Shown: positions 25,844-34,298 of the stretch, in pieces | Numbering within the stretch: the stretch's first letter is position 1 | Layout of the letters: each line of letters opens with the position of its first letter | NCBI GenBank assembly: GCA_963773655.1 | Contig: CAVZBX010000001.1 | Coordinates: 1,364,001-1,428,000 of the forward strand | Reading direction: 5' to 3' | DNA: 64,000 bases | Source: DASSQJ01 sp963773655 | GTDB taxonomy: Bacteria; Actinomycetota; Actinomycetes; Actinomycetales; Dermatophilaceae | The notes under the pieces: generated by a model | The model's input: only the letters and a program-made list of their open reading frames with translations | Database searches by the model: none | Told to the model about the DNA's origin: nothing | Program-made: the position numbers and the translations under genes

Positions 25844-26985
25844 GTGACGCTGACGCAGCAGCGAACACGGGTCCAGGGGCGGGCCGAGCACCCACGTCGG
25901 ACCGGGGCGGGTTGGGTGGCGCGGAACCGGGAGACGGTCGACGCCTGGCTGTTCCTCCTCCCGTTCCTCCTCGTCTACACGGTCCTGCAGATCTACCCCG
26001 TGGTGCAGGCGGGCCTGATGAGCCTGTTCCGCTGGGACCTGCTCGACCCGTCGCGGCGGGAGTTCATCGGGCTCGACAACTACGTCGACATGCTCGGGGC
26101 CACCGGGCTCACCTGGGACCTGACCCACCTGCTCGTCTGGCGGATCGTCGGGCTCGTCCTCCTCGTCGTGATCGCCCTCCTCCTGGCCAGGCGCAGCATC
26201 TCGATGCGGCGGGCATCGGTCCTCGCGGCGGGCGTGGTCGTCGTCTTCGGCATCCTCCTCGGCCTGCACCCGGGTCCGGACGACGCCTGGTTCGACGCCC
26301 TGTTCTGGACCTCCTTCGGCAACACCATCGTCTTCGTGGCGCTCTCGACCCCCGTCATCGTCGGTGTCGCCCTCGGGCTCGCCCTGCTCCTCAACGGCAG
26401 CGGCCGCTACGTCGCCGTCCTCAGGGCCGCGTTCTTCGCGCCGTACGTCCTGTCCGTCGCCGTCCTCACCCTCATCTGGGGGTTCCTGCTCAACCCCGAC
26501 CTCGGGCTGATCGCCCGCCTGCTCGAGGCGATCGGGCTCGAGCCGGTGTCCTGGCTGACCGACCCGTCGTTGGCGCTGCCGGCGATCGTCGTGGTGACCC
26601 TCTGGTGGACGATGGGGTTCAACCTCGTCCTGTTCATCGCGGGGCTGCAGGACATCGAGCCGTCCCTGTACGAGGCCGCGACCCTGGACGGTGCGGGTCC
26701 GTGGGCAACGTTCCGGAACGTCACGGTGCCCGGGCTGGAGCGCACGATCGTGCTCGTCACCGTGCTCAGGTGATCGCTCCTTCCAGATCTTCGGGCAGGT
26801 CTACATCCTGACCCGCGGCGGGCCGGCGGACTCGACGAGGGTGCTGATCCAGAACATCTACGAGGCGGGCTTCCGCGAGTTCCAGCTCGGCTACGCGGCC
26901 GCCCAGTCGGTCGTTCCTGTTCCTGGTGATGCTGGTCGTCTCGGTCGTCCAGCTCAAGGTGATGCGAGAGGAGAGCGGAGGCATG
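25844..26985 (+). CDS. ABC sugar permease 1 (MalF/UgpA-like), broken by frameshifts
   Basis: Inner-membrane permease of a CUT1-type sugar ABC transporter. GTG at 25844 has GGGAGG 6 nt upstream. The first frame gives about 310 residues (WLFLLPFLLVYTVLQIYPVV, then the EAA loop YEAATLDGAGPWATFRNVTV) and ends at 26773. The rest continues in two other frames: SFQIFGQVYILTRGGPADST (26775-26913), then MLVVSVVQLKVMREES to about 26985. Missing bases in short G and C runs near 26770 and an extra T near 26914 account for it. An unusually long insertion (about residues 85-130) with two extra hydrophobic segments is in the good frame. Confidence 0.75.
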
Positions 26986-27878
26986 AGCACGCACGACGAC
27001 CTCACGCGACGCGAGCGCACTCCCGCGGCCCCCGCGCGCGGTGGGCTGAGCCGCCGGCGGATCCGACAGCTCCTGCTGGTCGGCGTCCTCGGCTTCGCGG
27101 CCTGGTGTGGCTCACCCCATTGGTGTGGATGCTGTCGCTGTCCGCGTCTCCGACAACGAGGCGCTGACGACCAACACGACCAGCCTGGTGCCCCTCGACC
27201 CCACGCTGTCCAACTACGGGGACGTCCTCGACGTCGGGCTGACTCCCGCGCTGGCTGCTGAACTCGCTCATCGTCACCGGAGTCACCACCATCGCGCACC
27301 CTGGTCCCTGTCCGATGGCCGGGTACGCCTTCGCCCGGCTGCAGTTCCGCGGGAAGTGGTTCCTGTTCCCCTTCGTGCTCGCCGGCCTGATGGTGCCCAA
27401 GGAGGCCATGTTCATCCCGCAGTTCCTCATGTTCAGCGAGGTGGACCTGCACAACACGTACAGCGCCCTCGCGCTGCCTCGGATCGCCGCACCCCTCGGC
27501 GTGTTCATCATGACCCAGTTCTTCCGTGCCCTGCCGCACGAGATCGAGGAGGCTGCCGCGGTCGACGGCGCCAGCCGGTGGGTCATCTTCACCCGGGTGC
27601 TGCTCCCGCTCTCCGTCCCCGCCCTGACGGCGCTGGGCATCTTCACCTTCATCCTCACCTGGAACGACTACCTGTGGCCGCTCGTCTCGGCGACCCAGCC
27701 GGAGATGTTCACCATCACCACGGGGCTGGCGTCGCTGCAGGGCAACTTCGCCCAGGCGACCGAGCTCGGGTCCCTGATGGCGCGCGGCGTCGTGGCGGCG
27801 GCGCCGCTGCTCATCCTGTTCGTGGTCTTCCAGCGACACCTGATCCGAGGCATCTCCGTGGGGAGTGGTGGCAAGTGA
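26983..27878 (+). CDS. ABC sugar permease 2 (MalG/UgpE-like), broken by at least three frameshifts
   Basis: Partner permease. The ATG at 26983 (MSTHDDLTRRERT) has GGAG upstream. The N-terminal half is spread over several frames: RRRIRQLLLVGVLGFAA, then WLTPLVWMLSLS, then VSDNEALTTNTTSLVPLDPT, then WLLNSLIVTGVTTIA. Shifts fall near 27102, 27150 and 27251. From 27315 (MAGYAFARLQFRGKW) the frame is intact to the end, with the EAA motif EEAAAVDGASRWVIFTRVLL and helix 5-6. All expected pieces are present in order, so the gene is probably whole in the organism. Confidence 0.75.
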
Positions 27879-29326
27879 GCGCCCGGCCGGCCGCCAGGCG
27901 CCGGGGGCGTGCCCTGCGCACGGCCGTCGCCGCCGCGACGCTGGGCGCGGTGACCGTCGTCGCCGGCTGCGGGATGGTGGCGCCCCGCGAGGCGCCCGAC
28001 CCGGCCGCCGAGGAGGCCGAGCTGGCGGCGGACCCGGTGGAGGCGAGGGCGGTGGAGCTCGCGCGGTTCTTCGGTGACTGCGAGGACTCCACCCTGGGCG
28101 TCACCGACGTCTCGCGGGCCACCAGCGAGTGCGAGGTGATCCAGATCCTCACCAACGCGTTCAACACCGACAACCCCGACGACATCACCATCGAGCGCCT
28201 CGGCGGCGCCCAGTTCGCGGCGTACTACGACACGCTGAACGCCACGTACGCCGGCGGCTCGCCCCCCGACGTGGCGGTGATGCATGCCGCCAACCTGCCC
28301 GACTACGCCGCACGCGACCTCCTGGTCCCCCTCGACGACGTCCTCGCCGACGCCGGCGTGGACCCGTCGGGCTGGACCGACCCCGCCCGCGAGGCGGTCA
28401 CGTTCGACGGCAGGACCTACGGCGTGCCCTTCGACGTGCACACCAACCTGTGGCACCTGAACCGCGACCTCTTCGCGGAGGCCGGGCTCGTCGACGACGA
28501 CGGTGAGCCGGTGCTGCCCACCAGCCCCGAGGAGTTCCTCGAGCAGGCGGCGCAGCTCCAGGAGCGGACCGGGGCCCGGTACTTCGCCATCGACGCCAAC
28601 CAGTTCGCCCTGAGCGTCATGATGTTCCTGACCCTCCTGTACCAGCAGGGCGGGACCATCACCGACGAGTCCGGTACGGTCGCGACACTCGACACACCGG
28701 AGGCCCTGGAGGCGCTGAGGTTCATGAACGCGGTGTTCGACGGCGGCTTCGCGAGCCCGACCGAGGACTACACGGCGGCCCAGACCGCCTTCCTCAACGG
28801 GGACGCAGCGGTGCTCCACAACGGGACCTGGGTGGTCAACCAGTACGCCGACGAGGCCCCGTTCGACTACGAGGTCGTGCCCTTCCCGACGCTGTACGAC
28901 CAGCCGGCGGCGTGGGCGAACTCGCACGTGTGGGTGATCCCCGTGCAGGACACCCCCGAGAACTACGCCGAGGCCCTCGCGTTCGTGGCGTTCCTCAGCG
29001 AGAACGACGCCGCGTGGGCGATCGGCACCGGCCACCTGCCCGCGGTCCAGTCCGTCCTGGACAGCGCCGAGTTCGAGGACGCACCCCAGCGGTCGAACTT
29101 CGCCACGGGGGCGGTGGACCAGGCGCGCCTGCTGCCGCAGGTGGGCAACTGGCAGCCCATCGAGGACGTGCTGAAGACCCAGGTGGAGTCGACCTGGCTC
29201 ACGGGGGTGGCCCCCGAGGAGGCACTGGAGCGGGCTCAGCGGCTGGTCGGTCAGCGGCTGGAGACGGCGGGCCTGGCCGGTCCGGACGCCGCGGCGACCG
29301 CCGGACGCCGGGTCCCCGGCGGGTGA
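27875..29326 (+). CDS. Sugar ABC transporter substrate-binding lipoprotein
   Basis: A 483-residue extracellular solute-binding protein (family 1). Signal peptide with lipobox VVAGC (Cys32), then a mature domain including AYYDTLNATYAGGSPPDVAVM, YGVPFDVHTNLWHLNRDLF, AQTAFLNGDAAVLHNGTWVV and an Ala-rich end. GTG overlaps the stop of permease 2 (GTGA), with GGGAG upstream. No ATPase gene is in the operon; CUT1 systems in actinobacteria usually share one MsiK-type ATPase encoded elsewhere. The ligand is probably an oligosaccharide released or processed by the glycosidase two genes on. Confidence 0.88.
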   Translation: MSARPAARRRGRALRTAVAAATLGAVTVVAGCGMVAPREAPDPAAEEAELAADPVEARAVELARFFGDCEDSTLGVTDVSRATSECEVIQILTNAFNTDNPDDITIERLGGAQFAAYYDTLNATYAGGSPPDVAVMHAANLPDYAARDLLVPLDDVLADAGVDPSGWTDPAREAVTFDGRTYGVPFDVHTNLWHLNRDLFAEAGLVDDDGEPVLPTSPEEFLEQAAQLQERTGARYFAIDANQFALSVMMFLTLLYQQGGTITDESGTVATLDTPEALEALRFMNAVFDGGFASPTEDYTAAQTAFLNGDAAVLHNGTWVVNQYADEAPFDYEVVPFPTLYDQPAAWANSHVWVIPVQDTPENYAEALAFVAFLSENDAAWAIGTGHLPAVQSVLDSAEFEDAPQRSNFATGAVDQARLLPQVGNWQPIEDVLKTQVESTWLTGVAPEEALERAQRLVGQRLETAGLAGPDAAATAGRRVPGG

Positions 29327-30405
29327 CCACGGTGGCCGAGCCCGGAGCGGACGCTCCCCGGCGGCCGTCGATCAAGGACGTCGCCGAACGGGCCGGGGTG
29401 AGCTTCCAGACGGCGAGCAAGGTGCTGCGTGGTGGAGGCACGGTGGCGCCGGCCACGCGCGACCGCATCCACGCCAGCGCCGAGGCCCTCGGGTACGTGA
29501 CGAACGACGTCGCCCGCAGCCTGGTCACCCGCCGCACCCGGACGATCGGCATCGTGGTGGGCGACCTCAGCGACCACATCGTGGCCCGGTTCGTCACCGG
29601 GGCGGAGGACGAGGCGCGGCGACGCCGGCACTCGGTGCTGATCGTCAGCGTCGGCACCGGGTCCGACGACGGCGAGCGCTCCCTGCGTACCCTGCTGGAG
29701 CGGCGGGTCGTCGGCATCGTCCTCGCCGCCCCCCGGCTCGAGGTCGACGCGCGGCTGAGTGCGCTGCTGCGTGGACCGGTCCCGGTCGCCAGCATCCACG
29801 CCGTGGCGGGGGGTGGGGTGCGCCTCGTCGGCTCGGACCAGTGCGAGACGGCGCGGCTGGCGACGGCGCACCTGGTCGAGATCGGCCACGAGCACATCGG
29901 GATGGTCACCGGCACCATGACCCGGCGTGTGGCGCGCTCGCGCGCGCGGGGCTACCGGACGGCGCTGGAGGCGGCCGGGCTCGAGAAGGTGCCGGGCCGG
30001 GTCGCCGAGGGCGACTGGCAGCCGGACGGCGGCTACGCCGCCGCCTCGGCCGTGCTGGACCGTCACCCGGAGGTCACCGCGCTCTACGTGCAGAACGACC
30101 TCATGGCGATCGGGGCCCTGCACGCGGCGAGCGACCGCGGCCTGCGCGTGCCCGAGGACCTCGCCGTCATCGGGTGTGACGACATCCCGACTGCGGCGCA
30201 CACGGTGCCGACGCTGAGCACGGTCCGCCTGCCCTTCGCCGAGACCGGCGCCCGAGCCGTGCGGCTGCTCCTCGACGAGGACGAGGCCGACGAGGCGACG
30301 GACCGGCCGGTGCTCCTGCCCGTCGAGCTGGTGTGTCGACGGTCGTGCGGGTGCGCAGGCGGGGCTGCGGGCACCGGCGGCGGCCGGGTGGGAGCCGTGC
30401 GATGA
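29323..30405 (+). CDS. LacI-family transcriptional regulator
   Basis: 360 residues: N-terminal helix-turn-helix and hinge (SIKDVAERAGVSFQTASKVL, residues 16-35) followed by a periplasmic-binding-like effector domain (RTIGIVVGDLSDHIVARF, ALYVQNDLMAIGALH, VIGCDDIPTAAHTVPTLSTV). The C-terminal tail is Gly/Cys-rich (RRSCGCAGG), which is unusual. GTG overlaps the stop of the binding-protein gene. It probably binds the palindrome at 25782-25797 and releases it when an imported sugar binds. Confidence 0.9.
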   Translation: MTTVAEPGADAPRRPSIKDVAERAGVSFQTASKVLRGGGTVAPATRDRIHASAEALGYVTNDVARSLVTRRTRTIGIVVGDLSDHIVARFVTGAEDEARRRRHSVLIVSVGTGSDDGERSLRTLLERRVVGIVLAAPRLEVDARLSALLRGPVPVASIHAVAGGGVRLVGSDQCETARLATAHLVEIGHEHIGMVTGTMTRRVARSRARGYRTALEAAGLEKVPGRVAEGDWQPDGGYAAASAVLDRHPEVTALYVQNDLMAIGALHAASDRGLRVPEDLAVIGCDDIPTAAHTVPTLSTVRLPFAETGARAVRLLLDEDEADEATDRPVLLPVELVCRRSCGCAGGAAGTGGGRVGAVR

Positions 30406-32267
30406 GTGACCTCGGCGACCTCCCCAGGCCGGAGTACCCGCGGCCGCAGTGGCGGCGTGACCGGTGGCGCAACCTCAACGGCACCTGGCGGTTCGCCGTC
30501 GACGACGGCGACGTCGGCCGGCGTGACGCCTGGTATGCCCTGGACGCCGACGGGCTGGAGGGCGGCGTCCCCTTCGACCGCGAGATCGTCGTCCCCTTCG
30601 CACCGCACACGCAGGCGTCGGGCCTCGACGACCCGGCGCTGCACACGGTGGTCTGGTACGGACGGCGCTTCGAGGCCACCGGGCTCACCGAGGGGTCCGA
30701 CCGCCTGCTGCTCCACATCGGCGCCGCCGACCACGACGCGTCCGTGTGGATCAACGGGATCAGCGTCGGCTCGCACCGTGGGGGGTACACGCCCCTCACC
30801 GCCGACGTCACCGATGCGGTGCGGCCGGGGACCAACGTCGTCGTCGTCCGGGTCGAGGACGACCACGACGACCTGGCCCAGCCCCGGGGGAAGCAGTACT
30901 GGCGGACGCGGCCGGAGTACGTGTTCTACCGCGGCACGACGGGGATCTGGCAGACCGTCTGGCTCGAGGCCGTGCCGGCTGCGGCGGTGCTCGACGCCCT
31001 CGTGGTGCCCGACCTCCCCGACGCGTCGGTCGACGTCACCCTGACCCTCTCCGAGGCCGCCGTCGGTCGGGACGTGCGGGTCACCATCGCGCGAGAGGAC
31101 GCCGTCGTCGTGCGCGACGTCGTGGGGGTCCAGGACACCCAGGTGCGCCGACGCTGGCGGCTGGACGAGACGCTGTCGGCGAGGGACGCCAAGGTGCTCG
31201 AGTTCCGGGGGATCGCGACGTGGCACCCGGCGAAGCCGCGGCTGTACGACCTCACCCTGGAGGTGCTGGGGGACGACGGACGCGTGCTGGACCTCGTGCG
31301 CACCTACGTCGGGATGCGCTCGGTGTCGACGCACGACGGGCGGGTGCTGCTCAACGGCAGGCCGGTCTACCAGCGGCTGGTGCTCGACCAGGGGTTCTGG
31401 CCGGAGTCGGGCTACACGGCACCGAGCGACGAGGCCATCCGCGCCGACATCGAGCTCGCCCAGCAGCTGGGGTTCAACGGCGCGCGCAAGCACCAGAAGA
31501 TCGAGGACCCACGCTACCTGTACTGGGCCGACCGGCTGGGGTTCCTCGTCTGGGAGGAGATGCCCAGCGCCTTCCGCTTCTCCTCCGGGTACGTGGCGGA
31601 GGTGAGCCGCCAGTGGCAGGAGGCGGTGGTGCGGGACCGCAACCACCCGTGCATCATCGTCTGGGTGCCGATGAACGAGAGCTGGGGGGTGCCCTCGGTG
31701 GCCTTCGGGTCCGACGAGCGGCAGCGCCACCACCTGCTCGCCATGTACCACCTGACCAAGTCGCTGGACCCGACCCGCCTCGTGGTGTCGAACGACGGGT
31801 GGGAGCACGCCCTCACCGACGTGTGCACGATCCACGACTACGGCGACCCCGACGCCGTGGGGGAGCGCCTCGCCGACCGCGCGACGACGGTCGCCTCCCG
31901 GCCCCTGCACCACCCCATCTACCTGGACGGCTTCGTCGACGACGGCCAGCCCATCGTCGTCAGCGAGTTCGGGGGCGTGGCCTTCGATGCGGAGGACACG
32001 TGGGGGTTCCACACGGTGCCCGGCCCCGAGGCGCTCGCCGACAGCTACCGCGCGTTCGTCTCGGCCGTGGTGTCGAGTCCCGACGTCGCCGGCTTCTGCT
32101 GGACCCAGCTCACGGACGTCGAGCAGGAGGCGAACGGCCTGCTGACCGCGGACCGTCGACCGAAGGCCGACGTGCGGGCGCTGCGCGAGGCCACGCTGCA
32201 GCCCGCGCGCCGTGAGCACCGCACCACCATCCCGATGCCGGACGACGTCCGCCCGCCGCGCGGGTGA
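30402..32267 (+). CDS. Glycoside hydrolase family 2 (beta-galactosidase/glucuronidase-like)
   Basis: A 621-residue cytoplasmic glycosidase (no signal peptide). Domain order: sugar-binding jelly roll (about 20-190; NLNGTWRFAVDD, WYGRRFEA, VWINGISVGSHRGGYTPLTAD), immunoglobulin-like domain (about 195-300), and TIM barrel. The acid/base is Glu426 in VPMNESWG and the nucleophile Glu522 in SEFGG. Start ATG overlaps the LacI stop (ATGA). It would cut the sugar imported by the linked transporter. The exact linkage (beta-galactoside, glucuronide or mannoside) cannot be read from sequence. Confidence 0.88.
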   Translation: MSDLGDLPRPEYPRPQWRRDRWRNLNGTWRFAVDDGDVGRRDAWYALDADGLEGGVPFDREIVVPFAPHTQASGLDDPALHTVVWYGRRFEATGLTEGSDRLLLHIGAADHDASVWINGISVGSHRGGYTPLTADVTDAVRPGTNVVVVRVEDDHDDLAQPRGKQYWRTRPEYVFYRGTTGIWQTVWLEAVPAAAVLDALVVPDLPDASVDVTLTLSEAAVGRDVRVTIAREDAVVVRDVVGVQDTQVRRRWRLDETLSARDAKVLEFRGIATWHPAKPRLYDLTLEVLGDDGRVLDLVRTYVGMRSVSTHDGRVLLNGRPVYQRLVLDQGFWPESGYTAPSDEAIRADIELAQQLGFNGARKHQKIEDPRYLYWADRLGFLVWEEMPSAFRFSSGYVAEVSRQWQEAVVRDRNHPCIIVWVPMNESWGVPSVAFGSDERQRHHLLAMYHLTKSLDPTRLVVSNDGWEHALTDVCTIHDYGDPDAVGERLADRATTVASRPLHHPIYLDGFVDDGQPIVVSEFGGVAFDAEDTWGFHTVPGPEALADSYRAFVSAVVSSPDVAGFCWTQLTDVEQEANGLLTADRRPKADVRALREATLQPARREHRTTIPMPDDVRPPRG

Positions 32268-32282
32268 GGAGCCGCCGTCGCC

Positions 32283-32288
32283 TAGCGT
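32283..32288 (+). promoter_or_regulatory. -10 hexamer TAGCGT for the RNA methyltransferase
   Basis: Ends 7 nt before the GTG at 32296. Confidence 0.5.
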
Positions 32289-32295
32289 GTCCGGC

Positions 32296-33116
32296 GTGCC
32301 GACCCGTGTGACCGACCCCGGCGACCCCCGGCTGGCCGACTTCGTCGGGCTCACCGACGTGGCGCTGAGGCGCCGCCTCGAGCCGGAGCACGGGCTGTAC
32401 CTCGCCGAGTCCGAGAAGGTGATCCGCCGGGCCCTCGCCGCCGGGCACCGCCCGCGCGCCTTCCTCATGGCGCAGCGCTGGCTGACCGACCTGGCGGACG
32501 TCGTCGCCGCCGCCGAGCGCGACGGCGTCCCGGTGTACGTCGGCGAGCACGACGTCATCGAGCGGCTCACCGGGTTCCACCTCCACCGCGGGGCGCTGGC
32601 CTCGATGGAGCGCCCGGCCCTGCGGCCGGTGGCCGAGGTGCTCGACGGAGCCCGTCGCGTCCTCGTCCTCGAGGACGTCGTGGACCACACCAACGTGGGC
32701 GCGGTGTTCCGGTCTGCGGCGGCGCTCGGCACCGACGCCGTGCTCGTGACCCCGCGGTGCGCGGACCCCTCTACCGCAGGGCGATCCGGGTGTCGATGGG
32801 GACCGTCTTCCAGGTGCCGTGGACCCGGGTCGAGCCGTGGCCGGGAGCGGTGGCGACGCTGCACGACGCCGGGTTCACCGTGGCGGCCCTGGCCCTGGGC
32901 GACGACGCCGTGTCGCTCGACGACCTCGCCGCCGCCCCGCCCTACCGGCTGGCGCTCGTCCTCGGCACCGAGGGCGACGGCCTGTCGCCGCGCACGCTCG
33001 CCGCGGTGGACCTCACGGTCACCATCCCGATGGCCGGGGGGGTGGACTCGCTCAACGTGGCCGCAGCGGGGGCCGTGGCCGCCTGGGCGCTGCGGGTGCC
33101 GAGGGCCCGTGCCTGA
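32296..33116 (+). CDS. SpoU/TrmH-family RNA 2'-O-methyltransferase, one frameshift
   Basis: SAM-dependent rRNA or tRNA ribose methyltransferase with a knotted SPOUT fold, about 273 residues. The N-terminal substrate-binding part (GLYLAESEKVIRRALAAGHR) and motif 1 (LEDVVDHTNVGAVFRSAAAL) are in the first frame. After CADP the frame changes, and LYRRAIRVSMGTVFQVPW, LVLGTEGDGLSPRTL and IPMAGGVDSLNVAAAGAV follow from about 32775. A missing C in the run GACCCCTCTACC restores DPLYRRA. The knot motifs are all there, so the gene is probably functional. Confidence 0.85.
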
Positions 33117-33121
33117 GCGGC

Positions 33122-33499
33122 CTACCGGACGAGCCGGTCGACGAGGCGGTCGGCCTCCGCGGCCGGGTCCGCGGCCGAGCCGCCGTGCACCGGGCCGGGC
33201 TGCAGGACCGTCGAGCGCGGGGCGCTCAGCCACCCGAAGCGCTTGCCCTGCGTCGAGAGCACCGCGTCGGCCTCTGCCGGGGGATGACCGCACATCGACT
33301 CGACGGCCCCCAGCGACGCCTCGAGCCCCGCGATGTCGAGGTCGGGGTCGAGCACGCGCAGCCGGTCGGCGTCGACGTGCCACGCACAGCGCAGCACCCC
33401 GGCCGACTGGGAGTGCACCACGACCCCGACGTTGAGGCACTCGCCCCGGTCGACGCGCGGCACGTACCGGAGGACGACGTACTGGTAGGGGTGGGTCAT
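33122..33499 (-). CDS. DUF3037 family protein
   Basis: 125 residues, no membrane segment. The N-terminus YQYVVLRYVPRVDRGECLNVGVVV is the DUF3037 hallmark. Function unknown. Its ATG overlaps the stop of the HipA-like kinase gene (ATGA), so the two are translationally coupled; this pairing recurs in other bacteria. It converges on the RNA methyltransferase gene with 5 bases between. Confidence 0.85.
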   Translation of the reverse strand: MTHPYQYVVLRYVPRVDRGECLNVGVVVHSQSAGVLRCAWHVDADRLRVLDPDLDIAGLEASLGAVESMCGHPPAEADAVLSTQGKRFGWLSAPRSTVLQPGPVHGGSAADPAAEADRLVDRLVR

Positions 33500-34260
33500 C
33501 GGGAGCCTCCGATCCACGCACGGGTGTCGGCCAGCCGGAGGAGCAGGTGCTCGGCGTAGGCGGAGCGGACGGTGTCGGTGTCGGGGAGGCTGCCGGTGGT
33601 CTCGAGCCACTCCTCGGGCACCTCCGCGACCACCTCGTGGACGAGCTGCTCGGTGACGAGGGGCGCCAGCCGCTCGTGGCTGTGCGGGAGCGGGGCGGCC
33701 TCGTGCGCGAGCACGTGCCCGGCGGGGTCGAACGGCTGGGCCACGAACCGGCCGACGTCCGGTGGCCGGCTCGGCCAGCCGTGGTGGAACCACAGCGCCG
33801 CCCCGTGGTCGATCGCCCAGGTGCGGCCGTGCCAGGTGACGAGGTTCGGGTTGGCCCAGGTCCGGTCGACGTTGGCGGTGTACGCGTCGAGCCAGAGGAT
33901 CGCGCCGGCGTCCTGCGCGGACGGCCGTCGGGACCCGTCGTAGCCGAAGGCACCGGGAAGGAAGTCGACCCCGAGGTTGTGGCCGGGGCTGGCCGTGAGC
34001 AGGTCCTGCACCTCCTCGTCGGCCTCGTAGCGGGCGATGGCCTGCGGCATGTCGACGACGACGAGGCGCGGCGTCGGGATGCCGAGCCGGCGGGCCAGCC
34101 CGCCGACGATCACCTCCGCGACGAGCACCTTGCGGCCCTGGCCGGCGCCGGTGAACTTGACGACGTAGGTGCCGAGGTCGTCGGCCTCGACGAGCCCCGG
34201 CAGCGAGCCACCCTCGCGCAGCGGCACGACGTAGCGGCAGGCGGTGACGGTCTCCAGCAC
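33496..34260 (-). CDS. HipA-like kinase family protein
   Basis: 254 residues with the HipA-type kinase fold but without the N-terminal Couple_hipA domain. Features: VVKFTGAGQG (the nucleotide-binding lysine region), LVAEVIVGGLARRLGIPTPR, and the catalytic/metal part AILWLDAYTANVDRTWANPNLV with AIDHGAALW (HipA has DxxxxN and D-x-A here). No HipB-like antitoxin is adjacent; the partner is the DUF3037 gene. It starts at the GTG at 34260 with AGGCTA/TAGCCT 7 nt before and AAGGA close by. Substrate unknown. Confidence 0.78.
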   Translation of the reverse strand: MLETVTACRYVVPLREGGSLPGLVEADDLGTYVVKFTGAGQGRKVLVAEVIVGGLARRLGIPTPRLVVVDMPQAIARYEADEEVQDLLTASPGHNLGVDFLPGAFGYDGSRRPSAQDAGAILWLDAYTANVDRTWANPNLVTWHGRTWAIDHGAALWFHHGWPSRPPDVGRFVAQPFDPAGHVLAHEAAPLPHSHERLAPLVTEQLVHEVVAEVPEEWLETTGSLPDTDTVRSAYAEHLLLRLADTRAWIGGSR

Positions 34261-34267
34261 GTCCTTC

Positions 34268-34273
34268 AGGCTA
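34268..34273 (-). promoter_or_regulatory. -10 hexamer TAGCCT for the HipA-like kinase operon
   Basis: Ends 7 nt before the GTG at 34260; divergent from the Ser/Thr kinase promoter 12 bases away. Confidence 0.5.
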
Positions 34274-34285
34274 ACGGTGCGTGGC

Positions 34286-34291
34286 TAGGCT
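34286..34291 (+). promoter_or_regulatory. -10 hexamer TAGGCT for the Ser/Thr kinase
   Basis: Ends 7 nt before the ATG at 34299. Confidence 0.6.
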
Positions 34292-34298
34292 GCCCCTG

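Noticed and set aside
30084..33953. 1289-codon open frame on the minus strand across the GH2 and RNA methyltransferase genes
   Set aside because: No recognisable motif, biased composition, and it opposes well-supported genes.
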